A stretch of 64,000 nucleotides of DNA, taken from Diphasiastrum complanatum. Lineage: Eukaryota > Streptophyta > Lycopodiopsida > Lycopodiales > Lycopodiaceae. Numbering within the stretch: the stretch's first letter is position 1; each line of letters starts with the position of its first letter. The notes beneath the pieces were generated by a model that did no database searches, was not told the DNA's origin, and worked only from the letters and a program-made list of their open reading frames with translations. The stretch is taken from NCBI GenBank assembly GCA_029204225.1, contig CM055097.1, forward strand, positions 71,180,252 to 71,244,251, in the 5' to 3' direction. The position numbers and the translations under genes are program-made. This document shows positions 35,190-47,067 of this stretch, one piece after another.

Positions 35190-37430
35190 TGTCCCCTAGT
35201 AAGGCATGATGAGACTAGCTTTGCTTATTGGGTTGACACCAGGCTGCTGACCCCATCACAAACCTCCTATATACAAGATAAGCATATTCTTACTCTTTTG
35301 CGTATTATTTAATCTTAGAAAGTAAGTCCGTGTATGGCCTAGTCATACATTTTTAATCAAGATGAATGAGCCTATTCCTTCCACACCATAACTAACGTGT
35401 TAGTCATAATGCAGCCATCATGTGATGATGACCTTGGTGATCTGACCCACCATCTCTTCCATGATGGTATCATACATCCTCAACCTTAGGTCTTTGGGAG
35501 CCCATCACCCTAATGACATGGTGGTTATCTCTTCCAAGATGGTATCATACATCCTCACCCTTAGGTCTTTGGGAGCCCATCACCGTAATGACATGGTGGT
35601 TTGCAATATGCTCCAGTTAGTCTCAGTCCTCCCCGTAATCATGACTCATATTAAAAGTTTCAAAAATTCTTAATCATTAGATGGTCCTATGTTCACCCTT
35701 AGTCATGACTCTGAATTTTCATGTTGCTTCTATCAATTAGTGAAGCAAAAGTTGCCTTTTTGGCCTTGCCTTGTCAAAAGCAATGAATAGTCTTGTTGAT
35801 GATGCCTTTACAAAGGCAATGCTATGTATTAAGATGGATCAATGAAGTTCGTATAAAAGTCGTTATTAAAGGAAGCATCCAAGAGTTTTGGGAAATATCT
35901 TGTATTTGATAAGTGTATTTTACTTGAATGTTGTAAGTATACATTCATAATGATGCATGTGCCAACTTTAGAGTCTAAATTGTGCATGACATCATGAGCA
36001 TGCAACATAGAACTTGCTTGTTCTTTGGTCCAAATACTCTCTTGCAATTATCCACGACACAATACTGCAATGTGAAGATTGCACGTCCTAAAGATTTGTC
36101 CTACAAACATTTCATGGCCCATATAATCCAAGGTATACTATGGCATGCCACACTCCTTATTTTCACCACTTTGCTCATCTCTCTCGACTCAATGAGAGTT
36201 CTATAGATAACAATAGCAAGAGCAATAGTCCTATCTTCTCAAGGGAGAACAAGTCGACTCGACTCATTCGACACCTTCGACGATTGTCGACTATCACTAG
36301 TCAAAATGGAGCTCATCATTTGCTCTGTACACTACAGACTATGTTGTCGTTCACTATGCAGTAACTGCATATATCACAACTGTCACCCGCACAATTGTAA
36401 TATTCTTCACGACTACTGCAACCGATGTCTATATACATAAAATGAACCAGAATCCATGTACAGAGAAGGTGAGTCAATAATAAGTGGTAGCATGAATCAG
36501 AGTTCCTCTGTTAACTCCCTTATATCAAACTATCTGATTCATAGGATCAGAGATTTTAGAGAGAGTGAAAGTAATTCAAGAAGTGGAGATAGTATTCAAT
36601 CTGTAACTAGCACAGTAAGATCAAAGCACATAGTGCGCTACTACTGTGACCCATTCTCGGGCACAGGATCATCATCTGATCGTTGTATTCACAACAATTT
36701 GATTCAGACTATTTTTCTCATGTGTGTTTTGCACTGACGCCCTGATAATTTCTTTCTCTTGTACTGATACTCATTCCACGACTCATTCGGAATGTCTATC
36801 TCGAAGGAAGCATGGCTATCATAGACGCCTAACTGTCTCGCCCCCTTCATGGTTGTCATTGACACCTACTAAGATATTCCTCTCGATCCAAGTAATAGTC
36901 TGAATCAACAAATTGGTAAAGATCCTGTCATAATATAACGTTGAGGTTTTCTCTTGACTGGATTTCATATTCAGTAGGAGTGGTGTCAAAGCTGATAAAC
37001 AATTCCCAATACAATTATTCCGTTTCATATAAACCCGACAAGATTTGGCATTGGTTTAGGGGTTTGTTGCATCATGGGACCATCATACCTTGGTTGAGTC
37101 TTGCTCATTGAAGGGCAATCATCAACCTTAGTCTTTCCCTTGCCATTGCACTTTCCATTGAAGGCTGCGTGATTGCACTTTCCCTTGGATTTTGTGCTAA
37201 ACTGCCTTCAAGTCGCCCTATTGACAATGGTTCCCCTTGTAATTCATCATTAAGAAATCTTTGCAAGGATTTTGCCAAGAGAATTGGTAAAATCTGCTAG
37301 ACTATGTCAGTTGTCAATTTCTTGACTTCCTCAGTTACCATTGGCTTGATATATTCTACCAGCTTTGTCTTCTATGATGTCATTGTTCTTTTCCCATGGG
37401 TGTGTCTATGTACTTGGGGACTTTTGTCGA
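35190..37430. other. No gene identified; local repeats
   Basis: A 77-bp tandem duplication at 35451-35603 repeats TATCATACATCCTCA, TTAGGTCTTTGGGAGCCCATCACC and TAATGACATGGTGG. Near 36250-36300 a GACTCGACTCATTCGAC / TTCGACGATTGTCGAC segment recalls the TTCG-rich LTR family of copia D. No coding region is supported. Confidence 0.45.
35266..35273 (-). promoter_or_regulatory. Possible TATA box of the GPC1-like gene
   Basis: TATATAGG on the minus strand, about 280 bases upstream of the proposed start codon. It is the best TATA-like word in the upstream interval. No other support. Confidence 0.3.
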
Positions 37431-37443
37431 GTTTTCCTACCAT

Positions 37444-37650
37444 TGATGTGAATCAGTCGGCTTTGTGCCCATTGTTGTGAACCTTGAAATTTCGGAGGAG
37501 TGCTTAAACTTCGGACACTTGAAGACTTTGAGCACTTCGAAGTCGAACACGTCTGATTCACTGATACAAAGCTCAGATAGAGTCGATCTTTGCAGTTGTG
37601 ATCTGTCCTCTTCCGAACTACAAACTGACACTACAGATCTGATGTAAAAT
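37444..37650 (-). repeat. 3' LTR remnant of copia D
   Basis: The end TGATGTGAATCAGTCGGCT and CCCATTGTTGTxAACC are shared with the 5' LTR-D (58702-58770), after which the two diverge. TTCGAAGTCGAAC-type words are present as in the other D LTRs. The inner boundary is not defined. Confidence 0.5.
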
Positions 37651-37829
37651 TTATAAACAATAGATAATGTTTAATCAGCTAAAAACCGAGAAACAACGAA
37701 AGTATAATCTACTGATAACAAGCACCATAAAATCATTCACAGATTATGCAAGTCAGACAGATAACTACAATTCATCTATTTTCAGAATTGAGCTTACGAC
37801 AATGTTTTTGTGTGTCTGAATTGTCACTC

Positions 37830-39667
37830 AGTTCATGTGGAATTTGAACATCTCCATCCGAATGCTTAGGGTCCACTCCCTCTGTCGATGTCAGCAGGTT
37901 GGAATACTACTTGCCAATCATCTCATAGTCAACTGGATTTTCATAAGCCATTGTTCTTGTTTCATTAAATTTAATATGTCATATCCTATAAGGTATCCTT
38001 GCTTGACTTTTTCATCTAGCTTATGTCGGAGCTTATCAGGAGTGTGTGCATATGCAACACATCCAAAGACACGTGAACCATATTCGGCTTGTTACCCCAC
38101 CACACCTCATGTGGAGTAGTGTGAGGAACGCTAGATTTGCATGTTCTATTCTGCAGGTAGGCAACTGTAGCTACTGCTTCAGCCCATAGTGGTCTTGATG
38201 CCTTAGAATAGGCCATCATGCACCTTGTTGCTTCCATGAGAGTTCTGTTCTTCCTCTCATCCACACCGTTGTGTTGTGATGTGTAGGTTGTTGTCTTCCT
38301 ATGAAGGATTCCTCGACTGTTGCAAAAATTAGCAAACCGGTTGGAGATGTATTCTCCTCCTCTTTCAGTTCTGATCTGCTTGACTTTTTTCTCTGTCCAC
38401 TTCTTAGCCCAATTTACATATTCTGTAGATTTATCAATAGCTTCAGATTTGTTGTGGATGAAGTAGACAACAACAAACTTACTAAAATCATCGATGAAGG
38501 TGATGTAGTATCTTGATCCTCCTACAGAGACCACATCAAAGGGTCCACAAATGTCGAAGTATACCAATTCCAAGAGCTCTATTACTCTGAAAGCATCTCT
38601 AGTGAAGGGACTACAAGACATCTTGCCTTTGATGCATGCATCACAGGACGTCAAACTCAGCAATGATCTGTCTAGTTGTCACAAAGTGTGACATAGCTCC
38701 TGAGTCAAGAACGACTTCTTGAACATTGGTTGTCGATCTAGCACAAACATATGTACACGGATAAGTAGTTGAGTTTTTGTTAGCTCTCTCTTTGACCATC
38801 TTCGAGGATTCCGGTTCTACGTATGATGTGTCGTTGGAGCTCTCTTTTTTGCTATATGCTTTCTTGCTTTTTGGATTCTGATAGCAATCCATAGCTGCAT
38901 GTCCCTTCTTGTGAGAATGTATGAAACTCGATTTTTGGATTCAATCAACATTTATCGACTCTGTGTCCATCATGTTTGCATCTAACACATGTCTTCTTGT
39001 CACTACCTTGCTATTTGCTCTTGTTCCTTCCTTTTGATCTTCCTTCCTGATCTCCCTTTGTCTACTGATTTCGGTCTTGTCTTCTCGTTGACTCTATTTT
39101 AAGATGAGCCTTCCTCTTCGAATGGTCTATGTTGTTGTAGAGAGCCTGATCAGATTTGATCTTGTCATCATAGTGCTCTCTTGCTTCGACTTCTTTCTTG
39201 ATGTCGATAACAACCTTGTCAAAGGTCACTGCAGGATCTTTAGCCAGTAGGGTCCTGGTGGTCTAGAACGATCTTGGTAGTGAACATTGCAGGTAGATGA
39301 GGAGCTACTTTGCTTGTGAGACTGCATGCTTTATTCCAACATTGTGCAATGACAGGAACCAATTCTTATTCTTTCTGATGAAGCTGGTAAGATCTTTGCC
39401 ATCCCATCTTAGATAGGTGAGCTGATCTGCTAGATGCATTATTTGATTTCGTGACTTGGTCTGAAATTTGCTTACCACATCTCTCTGGCATTAGAGATTG
39501 ATGCAAGGTCAAGGTGTAATGTCTTCGATGGAAGAGGAGATGACGGCTACTGCTTTGTCATTCTTCTCCTTCCATTCTCGAAGTTCTTTGCATGTGGTTC
39601 TTCGGTGCCATCCACCCAGGGCCATAGAGCTTCTCCTCTCAGTATGAGTGAAGTCTTGTACTTTCCA
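37830..39667 (-). pseudogene. Copia D gag-protease-integrase (broken, lacks RT)
   Basis: Minus-strand Ty1/copia polyprotein. From 39667 gag continues in the frame that starts at 58631 (YKTSLILRGEALW, VDGT) and then becomes stop-ridden (HLADQLTYLRWDG). A zinc knuckle, CVRCKHDGH, lies near 38965-39000. Protease has the intact DSGAMSHF active site (open frame 38892-38641). Integrase (38663-38016) shows CDACIKGKM, then D in YFDICGP, FIDDFSKFV, ERGGEYISN (the D expected before GGEY is lost) and NGVDERKNRT with the catalytic E. No reverse transcriptase follows: the element jumps to its LTR, so pol was internally deleted. Confidence 0.9.
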
Positions 39668-39803
39668 TGTAAAGACCACTAGAGAAAACTCCTAAGATGA
39701 GGATAGGAAAACACAAGAGAGACTATGGAGCAAAACCACCAAACCAATCCTAGATCCCTCCTGGATCTAGCCCCCAAGCCATGCCATGTGATAGCAAGAG
39801 GAG
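39668..39803 (-). repeat. 3' LTR of chromovirus C, outer part
   Basis: It matches 58075-58215 (TGTAAAGACCACTAGAGAAAACTCC through ATGCCATGTGATAGCAA). It ends at the AGGAG target duplicated by insertion of element B. The other half resumes at 45011. Confidence 0.95.
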
Positions 39804-40528
39804 TGTAGTGGGTTTCTTTCCTTGCCTATCCTCAACCCAAAATCTAATCAATCTAGCATCAAGGAGATGAAGCTAGTTGTCACGTGTAGGTTCGTTCCCA
39901 TGAGAGCGATAGCATATTTCAGATTCCAGCATGAATGGAAGATCCAGATTTAAATACTAACATACATTAACACTACCAGTTAACACTACGATCATTAACA
40001 CTAAGATCCACAATGAAGATAGCTTACTCTTTCTCTCTCTCCCTTTCTCTCTCATAAAAAGTATAAAAAAATGCAAACCCACTAACAATAAGATCCAACA
40101 AAAGATGGAGGAAAAGTGATAGAGAACAAGCACATTCATAAATCCATTTCACAAGAGAACCAATCTGCTTTATTGAAATGAAGATATGTACATGTGTAGG
40201 AAACTCGAGTTGGTCTCTTTTTATAACAGAGAGGAGGACCCTGGCCTCAGAATCCTATTGGCCCATTTCTGTCTCCCTAACTATTCAAATTTTAAAAAGA
40301 GTGGGAACCATCCAAAATTGGAGGAAAACCCAACCTTATTCACTAACTTGACTTTAAGGCCCTACGACATTAAAAGTCCTACAAAAAGACCTAAAGTCCT
40401 CTTATTGACTTTCTAATTAATCAAATCTCTATGTGATCATCGGGTTGGACTTACACACGCATGGTGCCAAATCCCTCTCACTTATTAACTGGGTTAGGGT
40501 TGCCTTGGGATCTGCAAACCCTCCAACA
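39804..40528 (-). repeat. 3' LTR of element B
   Basis: 725 bp, bounded by TGTAGTGGG on the left and CCCTCCAACA on the right as printed. The purine-rich GGTGAGGGATAT on the minus strand just inside (40529-40540) is the probable polypurine tract. It aligns end to end with 44260-45010. Confidence 0.9.
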
Positions 40529-41317
40529 ATATCCCTCACCAAAACTGGTGTCAGTCCCATGACACCTACGAGATGCAGTTACTGTGGGCTTTTATTTGCA
40601 TCACATTGAATCTTTATTAAATGATATTGTTCAGGATTAAGTTGTGATCCAACTTGTACTAGCTATCCTTGTTCAGCAAGATTCATAGGTTGTGTCCTAG
40701 TTGGGAGGCCATTGTAAACATCTTTCAATCCTGGCACTTGTTCTTCGGGTTCATGATGTGCTTTTGGAAACATGATAACCACATCATCCAGTGTATATCG
40801 TTTAAATACTTGGGCATTTCATGCTAAACTTCATTTGCTTGTTCTTTGTCAAAAGGATTTGTCTTGGATCTTCACTTAGCCTTTTTAGTAGGAATTGATC
40901 GTGGAGGTGATGACTTCCGAGAAGATAAACTCTTCTTCGAAGGTGAAGACTTCCTAGACGGTGATGTCTTGCTAGAACTCTGACTTGAGGAATCTTCGTC
41001 AACTTTTCCTTTGCCTTTATCCAGTAAGGGTGGCACATTCTTTGAATCAATCTTTTGAGGTGGATTATCCCATTTTAGGACCGTATTATAATGTTGCTTG
41101 GCTTGTTTTTTGTCATTGAACCTGTGATCCTATCTTCTTTCAATATAACTACTTTTGATGGTTTTAGTGTTGGTTCATCAAGAATATTACGCACTCCAAA
41201 TCTGGTCGGATCCATATGATTTAGAATCTGAAGTCAAGGCATGACTCACATGAATGAGTTCATCTTCAATCGGATCTGGTATAGGCTCTATTGATATCCA
41301 AGCTACATATAGCACAT

Positions 41318-41896
41318 TCAAAGGAAAGTGATCGGTGTATCTAAAGTGCGATCCAATAATGAAATCTCGCTCAAATATGATTGATTATCTTGTTGAAACA
41401 TATATCTTGTTGTACAGTCAATCGTTGCAAGAGCTTGATTCCAATTGACAGTATCGATTTGAGAGTCGTAATGAACTCCCCAATTTTTTACTAGCCAGTC
41501 ATAAGTATGAGCCATTGTTGATGAATCATCATCCTCTTTTTGAGCCACTGGTTTGATAGTCCAAGTTACAAGATCAACCTTGACTGCACGTTCACAATTT
41601 TTAAAAGTGATTTTTCTAGTACCCCAGTTATGAATTACTTGCGCAACTTGTAGCCATGGGCATCCCAATAGGACTCGGTAGACATTTGGTGCTTCCGGTA
41701 AGTCCATTACTACAAAAGTAATGACAAACTGTACTTCGACAATTCTGACAAGTATATCTTTAACCATTCCTCGCAGACGAACTATCGTTTGATCAGCCAG
41801 CTTCATGGCAAAAGTCGTAGGCTTTATCTTTGTAAGGCCCCACTTTGCACATAGCTTTGTAGAAATCATGTTAACTCTCGAACCGACATCTATCAC
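41318..41896 (-). CDS. Retropepsin-like ORF of element B
   Basis: 192-codon open frame. DVGSRVNMIS near the N terminus occupies the D-T/S-G position of retroviral-type aspartic proteases, with Val in place of Thr/Ser. It is followed by KWGLTKIKP, RMVKDI-type strands, FVVMDLPEAP and LLGCPWLQ, matching the family's second signature (hydrophobic-hydrophobic-Gly). This layout is usual for the protease segment between gag and RT in Ty3/gypsy elements, but here RT does not follow. The protease may be inactive because of the DVGS change. The first codon is that of the open frame; the original product was probably part of a gag-protease polyprotein. Confidence 0.7.
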   Translation of the reverse strand: MIDVGSRVNMISTKLCAKWGLTKIKPTTFAMKLADQTIVRLRGMVKDILVRIVEVQFVITFVVMDLPEAPNVYRVLLGCPWLQVAQVIHNWGTRKITFKNCERAVKVDLVTWTIKPVAQKEDDDSSTMAHTYDWLVKNWGVHYDSQIDTVNWNQALATIDCTTRYMFQQDNQSYLSEISLLDRTLDTPITFL

Positions 41897-42435
41897 GATT
41901 GCTTTGTTAGAAAATTGTCTATGCTGTATCAGCAGAGTGATATTTTTTTGCTCACTTTTTCAAGCTGCTCCGACATGGAGTACTTCATTAAATTCCTCAA
42001 ATCCAGTACAAAAAAGTGGTTCTTGATGGACTTTTGGTTCTACTTGAGTTAACTTTTGCGCTAATGCTTCTTTTGCTTTTGGCACCAACTTCAGGAACTC
42101 TCCCAACGAAATATTGATCTTACTAGACAAAATATTCATGAGCAATTATGTTTTCGGTGCTCCGGTTCAGTCATCTTAAAGGGTCCTTCATGATGATGCA
42201 ACTGAACATTCATATCTATACAAGGATTATTCGATGGTTGCACTGGTGAAGAATGAACTTCGGTTGTTGCTCTAGCAGCTTCAAGCTCCTCTTCCTCTTG
42301 CAAATGTTTAATCCATTGCCTCATATCCTAATATCTTCTCTTTTCTGCATGAAGATTTGGATAGACTCCAGATGTTGTTGCTATATCAGTTAATGATATA
42401 GAATCAGTAGGCACTGGAACTGCTATAGGTTCTTT

Positions 42436-43727
42436 CTACTTTTGTGCTCTGGTAACCACCATCAAGGGTACACTTGGTTTATTCTGAGCTGTTGGTCTTT
42501 GCTTGATTGTTATCAAATTTATGGGAGCTGTGATCGGTGATGTCTTCGATCTTGCTGGGCACTCTTTATAGCAATGCCCATAACCATAGTCACGAAAAAA
42601 TGGTACAAATTTGTCTTTGTTTGGACATTCTGCAACTCTGTGATTTTTTCCACATGCAAAGCATCCAAGTGGTGCTCTGGTCCAGTTTCTAGATGCTTGT
42701 TGTTGCGCGGTAGCATAAATCCAGAGCCTTATAGAGGTACCGAGCAATGGAATTATAGTAATGATTATGAAGGTGAACTAGGCATATCATTGCTAAATTA
42801 TCCGAGGATTGAAGTTGAAAAAAACAGTCTCATGATCAGGCGAATTACACAAATGGCATATATTGATTTCCATTCATTTTTTCAATTGACGCCACTCATT
42901 CACTATGTGATTTCCAGTACAAATGGAACACCAGACATTTTTTCTGGTATGAAAAGACTTGGCAAACTTCTCAGGTTTCTTGTTCGCTTGTCCATGAAAA
43001 TCTTCCAATGCTTTGATCTTCTCACTAAATTGTGACTGCAACTTTTCCATCTGTTTCTGCTGGTTCTTCTCGAGTTTCTCGAACTCATTGAGCATTATCT
43101 CTACAGTAGCATTGACATTCGTTGATGCAATAGGGGTGGATGTCGTAGTGGTCTGCCCTACTGTATAAGACAACATACTGATATTCGACTCATCGTCTGA
43201 ATCTTCATCCTCCTCCCGAATTGCATCGTCCATAGCGTTTTGTGTACTCATTGTGGCATTTCAACTCACGTCTGATCCTTTTAGGTAGACCTGACAAAAA
43301 CCACATAATCATGGCATTTTCATTAAGCAACTCAGGTTTGCACTCAAATCTGAGGCGTTTCACCTGTTCAATGTAATCTCGAACCATTTCTCGCTTCCCC
43401 ATTTTAATTTACTTAAAAGTAGAAAAGGTTCTTCCATAAACTTTCGAGGTTTGAACCGTGTGATAAGGGCTCGTTTGACAGTCTCCCAATTTGTACGCTC
43501 AGTTTCATCTTGATTATAGGACTAGTCTTGTGCTGCGCCTGTTAAGGCCATTGGAAATAGCTTAAGTTTATCTTGGGAAAAAACTTCGCCATAAACTTTA
43601 CAAGATTCAGAATAGATATGGAGAAATCTAACTGAATCAATCCATTGTATTTGGGTAGATCCAAATAGGGTGCTCTCCTAACAATGATTGGATTGACTTC
43701 CTGAGGAGCACCTCCAAGGACAGCCAT
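42436..43727 (-). pseudogene. Gag of element B (frameshifted)
   Basis: It begins at 43727 (MAVLGGAPQEVNP) shortly after the primer site. The capsid region follows across broken frames: YNQDETERTNWETVKRAL near 43470-43510, VRDYIEQVKRLRFECKPEL and LSGLPKRIRRELK (43402-43205). A Glu/Asp linker and coiled-coil-like stretch come next (MLNEFEKLEKNQQKQMEKL, 43251-42874). Near 42640-42670 there is a zinc knuckle CFACGKNHRVAEC (CX2CX3HX4C spacing) and a degenerate second one (YGYGHCYKEC). At least two frameshifts separate the parts. A related gag fragment lies on the plus strand at 49880-50620. Confidence 0.8.
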
Positions 43728-44237
43728 TTTTATAGATTAGATCAAGCAAACAATGAGATTGGATTTAGATTTTCAATCAGAACTATCTCAGATCAGATCT
43801 GCTAGATCTCTTCTCTTGACAAGAATCAGATTCCTATATCGTGAAAAAGATTCCTAAGATCAAACGATCGATACTTCTCAAAATGAAAAATTTTCAGAAT
43901 CAAAATCAGATTGAATCAGATTTGACCCAAAATTTGATAGAGACTTGATCTAGAAAATCAGAATCTAAAAACAGAACTGGCGAAGGTTCACTCAACGAAG
44001 GTTCACAGAGACTTGACTGAATCAGAATCAGAATTGAATCAGATTTGACACAAAATTTGACAGAGACTTGATCTAGAAAATCAGATTCTAAAAATAGAAC
44101 TGACGAAGGTTCACAGAGACTTGACTGATCAAAATTAGACTGAATCAGAAGATTTAACACTATTCATGCCATGACAAGATGCCTAATGCAAGCTAACCAT
44201 CCAACAAACATGCTGTGAATTGAAAAATTGGCGTAGC

Positions 44238-44255
44238 TCCCCAACAACGGCACCA
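44238..44255 (-). other. Primer binding site of element B (tRNA-Asp type)
   Basis: On the minus strand TGGTGCCGTTGTTGGGGA lies 4 bases after the LTR end CCACTACA. It differs at three positions from TGGCGCCGTTGCCGGGGA, the site complementary to plant tRNA-Asp. Confidence 0.8.
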
Positions 44256-44259
44256 AAAT

Positions 44260-45010
44260 TGTAGTGGATTTTTTTTCCTTACCTATCCTCAACCCAAGAT
44301 CTAATCAATCTAGCATCAAGGAAATGAAGTTAGTTGTCACGTGAAGGTTCATTACTATGAGAGCGATAGCATATTTCAGATTCCAGCACGAATGGAAGAT
44401 CCAGATCTAATCACTAACATACACTAACACTACCAGTCAACACTACAATCATTAACAATAGGATCCACAATGAAGATAGCTTACTCTTTCTCTCCCTCCC
44501 TTTCTCTCTCATAAAAAGTATAAATACATGCAAAGCCAATAACAATTAGATCCAACAATTGATAAATCCAAAGAAAGCATGAGAGACGGAGGAAAACTGA
44601 TAGAGAGTAAGGACATCCATAAATCCATTTCACAAGAGAACCAATCTTCTTTATTGAAATGAAGATATGTACATGTGTAGGAAACTCGAGTTGGTCCCTT
44701 TTTATAATAGAGAGGAGGACCCTGGCCTTAGAATCTGATTGGCCCATTTTGGCCTCCCTAACTATTGAGATTTAAAAAAGAGTGGGAACCATTCAAAATT
44801 GGAGGGAAACCCAACTTTATTCACTAACTTGACATTTAGACCCTGCGACATTAAAAGTCCCGCAAAAAGGCCTAAAGTCCTTTTATTGACTTTCTAATTA
44901 ATCAAATCTCTATGTCATCATCGGGTTGGACTTACACATGCAGGGTGCCAAATCCCTCTCACTTATTAACTAGGGTTAGGGTTGCCTTGGGATCCGCAAA
45001 CCCTCCAACA
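44260..45010 (-). repeat. 5' LTR of element B
   Basis: 751 bp, the same ends as the 3' LTR, and adjacent to the primer site. The two LTRs differ by scattered substitutions and by an indel of about 30 bp (ATTGATAAATCC...AAGCATGAGAG, present here and absent in the 3' copy). The insertion is therefore not recent. Confidence 0.9.
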
Positions 45011-45318
45011 AGGAGAAAAGCTCAACAGGTAACCTAGACCAAAGTCGTCGACGAGATTAATTCTACCTCAATATATAGATAGTAGGATCTTGTGCACGAA
45101 CCCATGCAGTCCCCATGTAGGTCAACTATAAATAGATCACAGCTCTTCATGCATACCTCTTGCCTATAATAGTCACACATACATGCACTACTCCATATGT
45201 CTGGGTCCTCTCAAGGTCATTAGTCACCAACATGCCTCGATGTGGAATAAAATCTAGGCGTGACCAATAATCTCGAACACTGGAGGGCCGGTCTACCATA
45301 TTAAGACTATTCCATGTT
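45011..45318 (-). repeat. 3' LTR of chromovirus C, inner part
   Basis: It resumes after element B with AGGAGAAAAGCTCAACAGG and matches 58222-58540. It ends at TCCATGTTCTC near 45318: about the first 20 bases of the LTR, the polypurine tract and the end of the chromodomain have been deleted, joining it to internal sequence. Confidence 0.9.
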
Positions 45319-45768
45319 CTCACGAACACTAACTCAAATCCCAAATATACACTAAGCAATAAATCTTCCAAATGAGTTGATCTACTCCAAAATATAAATT
45401 CATCACCTTCATGTAATTTTGATTACATGAACACTGGGTGATCTTACTTTATTTCAGAAATCAAATCCAAAGCTGAAAAAATCATCTCAATATCTTGTAG
45501 AAAATAATACTTCTTGGTACAAATATTCTTAGAATATCCAAATATTATAAAATATTACAATTCAGTCATCTAAAATCCCTAGGAGATCCATCAAGTCTCA
45601 GACAATCATAACTCAATCCAAAATATTGCAGTTACTCTAATGAGTTAACAATCCCATTTCTAGCACCATATGCAAGAAATCAACAATTATCCGTATCTTA
45701 ATAGATTTATCTGTCTCCTATAAATTTGGAGATATAGACTGAACTTTGCACACAAGCACTTATAGACT
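45319..45768 (-). other. Chromovirus C internal 3' region
   Basis: The reverse complement matches 14797-15000 well (TTGTAGTCTATAAGTGCTTG, AGATATAGACTGAAC, AACCATTTG-type words). No open frame survives. Its right edge at 45768 is where similarity to 14797 and upstream stops. Confidence 0.75.
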
Positions 45769-45789
45769 ACAATTAACTAACTTTGTATT

Positions 45790-45928
45790 AGTTTTATGCA
45801 GGTACATAAAAGACATGAGCTCGAGATCAAATGCAGAGATATTGGCGAAACAATGCAACTTATGGAAGAACATTGAGATTCACTATCAGCAAATACATGC
45901 CAATCATCATGTCTTTTTATCATTATAG
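45790..45928 (+). other. Exon-like segment of unknown origin
   Basis: After a TTTTATGCAG acceptor-like site, an open stretch reads MSSRSNAEILAKQCNLWKNI and ends at 45928. It lies between chromovirus C sequence and the 3' end of the left divergent gene, on the opposite strand. It may be chance. Confidence 0.2.
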
Positions 45929-46078
45929 AAAAATTGCATTCCAGTATTAGACTATGGACACAATCTGATTGTAAGAATCTATTGTGATATCAATAAAAAA
46001 AACCTATAAACGGGTTGTTTACATGTAAAATGATTGTATCTTTTTTTTTTTAATGTTTCTCTATTTACAAATAGATCT

Positions 46079-46940
46079 CTATTCAATCAATTTTTCTATA
46101 TTTTCTACATCAGTATTAGGAACTGATAAGGCAACAATTCCTTCTATTATATCGCCCTCCTCTGTTTCGGAAAGGGCCTCAATGCCTTTTAAGGCAAGAG
46201 AAATATATGCTATAAAATTGCCTTCCTCTCTGTATTAGGAATGACTTTTATTTCTTTTTGATCATATAAAATAAGATCTACATCTTGAGCAACTTGAAAG
46301 GCTGTTAAGACAAGAGCAGCTTCCTTTTGAGGGCCCTCGATTGCAGGTGCAACGCTTACACCGTACTGGGCATAGGTTCTGATCAACTCTTGCCGAAATC
46401 TATATACATCATCAGGAGTATACGGCTCAAGAGTAAACTGTCATCACAAAACACGAGAATCAGCAAATTGAAAACAATGATAGTAAAAAAGTATAAATTT
46501 GAATGAAATGAACTACAAATGAACAGAATATTATCTTTTCAATATCTACATCCACTTGTAAATTATACCATTCAAAAAATAGCTTCGCATTGTACAGGAC
46601 GAACCATGCACAACTAAAAGCGTCTTTTTGTTGTACACACTACATATATAGAACAAAAATTAGTACGATGATAGAAATTTTATTTATGCTATGACAATAC
46701 ATTTGAATAAAAAAGACTACATGCATATCAGAGATAAATTAAATATACCTTGAGAGATTTAATGGTTATCTCTCCAATTGAAGTTGTCGTTGTCGGTATT
46801 TCCCGAACGACATCATGAAGTAGAGAATCAAATTCTCTATGTGTATTTGCAGCTGAGTTTAATTTTACACATAGAAAAAATCTGATACTGCCTCCTTATT
46901 TATCTTTACAAAAAGAATGTTCAGGAGGCTCCAATGCCGA
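46079..46940 (-). pseudogene. Unknown intron-containing gene, left member of a divergent pair
   Basis: I do not recognise the family. On the minus strand three exon-like blocks fit in phase 0: 46940-46749 (64 codons, one internal TAA; LEPPEHSFCKDK then REFDSLLHDVV), 46639-46517 (41 codons; DAFSCAWFVLYNAKLFFEWY) and from 46437 (FTLEPYTPDDVYRFRQELI, TYAQYGVSVAPAIEGPQKE). The last block stops at 46210; the same protein appears to go on one frame over (SLALKGIEALSETEEGDII) to a stop at 46079. Introns are 109 and 79 nt, with GT-AG ends. A TATA box lies upstream at 47218-47227 with an untranslated leader exon between. No catalytic or retroelement motif seen. Confidence 0.5.
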
Positions 46941-47067
46941 CTGCAACAACCAATATACAAATATCGATGAATTCATATCTATGAAAAAATTCGACTAGAG
47001 ATCGATACCAGAACTGAATATCGGTTTCGAGTGCAAGATCTACACAAATTATTTTATGAAAAGAGAT

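Larger units (their letters stand above)
39804..45010 (-). mobile_element. Non-autonomous LTR retrotransposon B (gag and protease only)
   Basis: The element is 5.2 kb with TGTTGGAGG...CCACTACA LTRs of 751 and 725 bp, flanked by AGGAG (39799-39803 and 45011-45015). The interior is 3.7 kb. It has a primer site complementary to tRNA-Asp, gag with zinc knuckle and an aspartic-protease-like ORF, and then about 790 bp without any RT, RNase H or integrase before the 3' LTR. Both ends and the target duplication are intact, so the absence of pol is a property of the element and not of a broken end. Mobilisation would need enzymes from another element. Confidence 0.9.
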
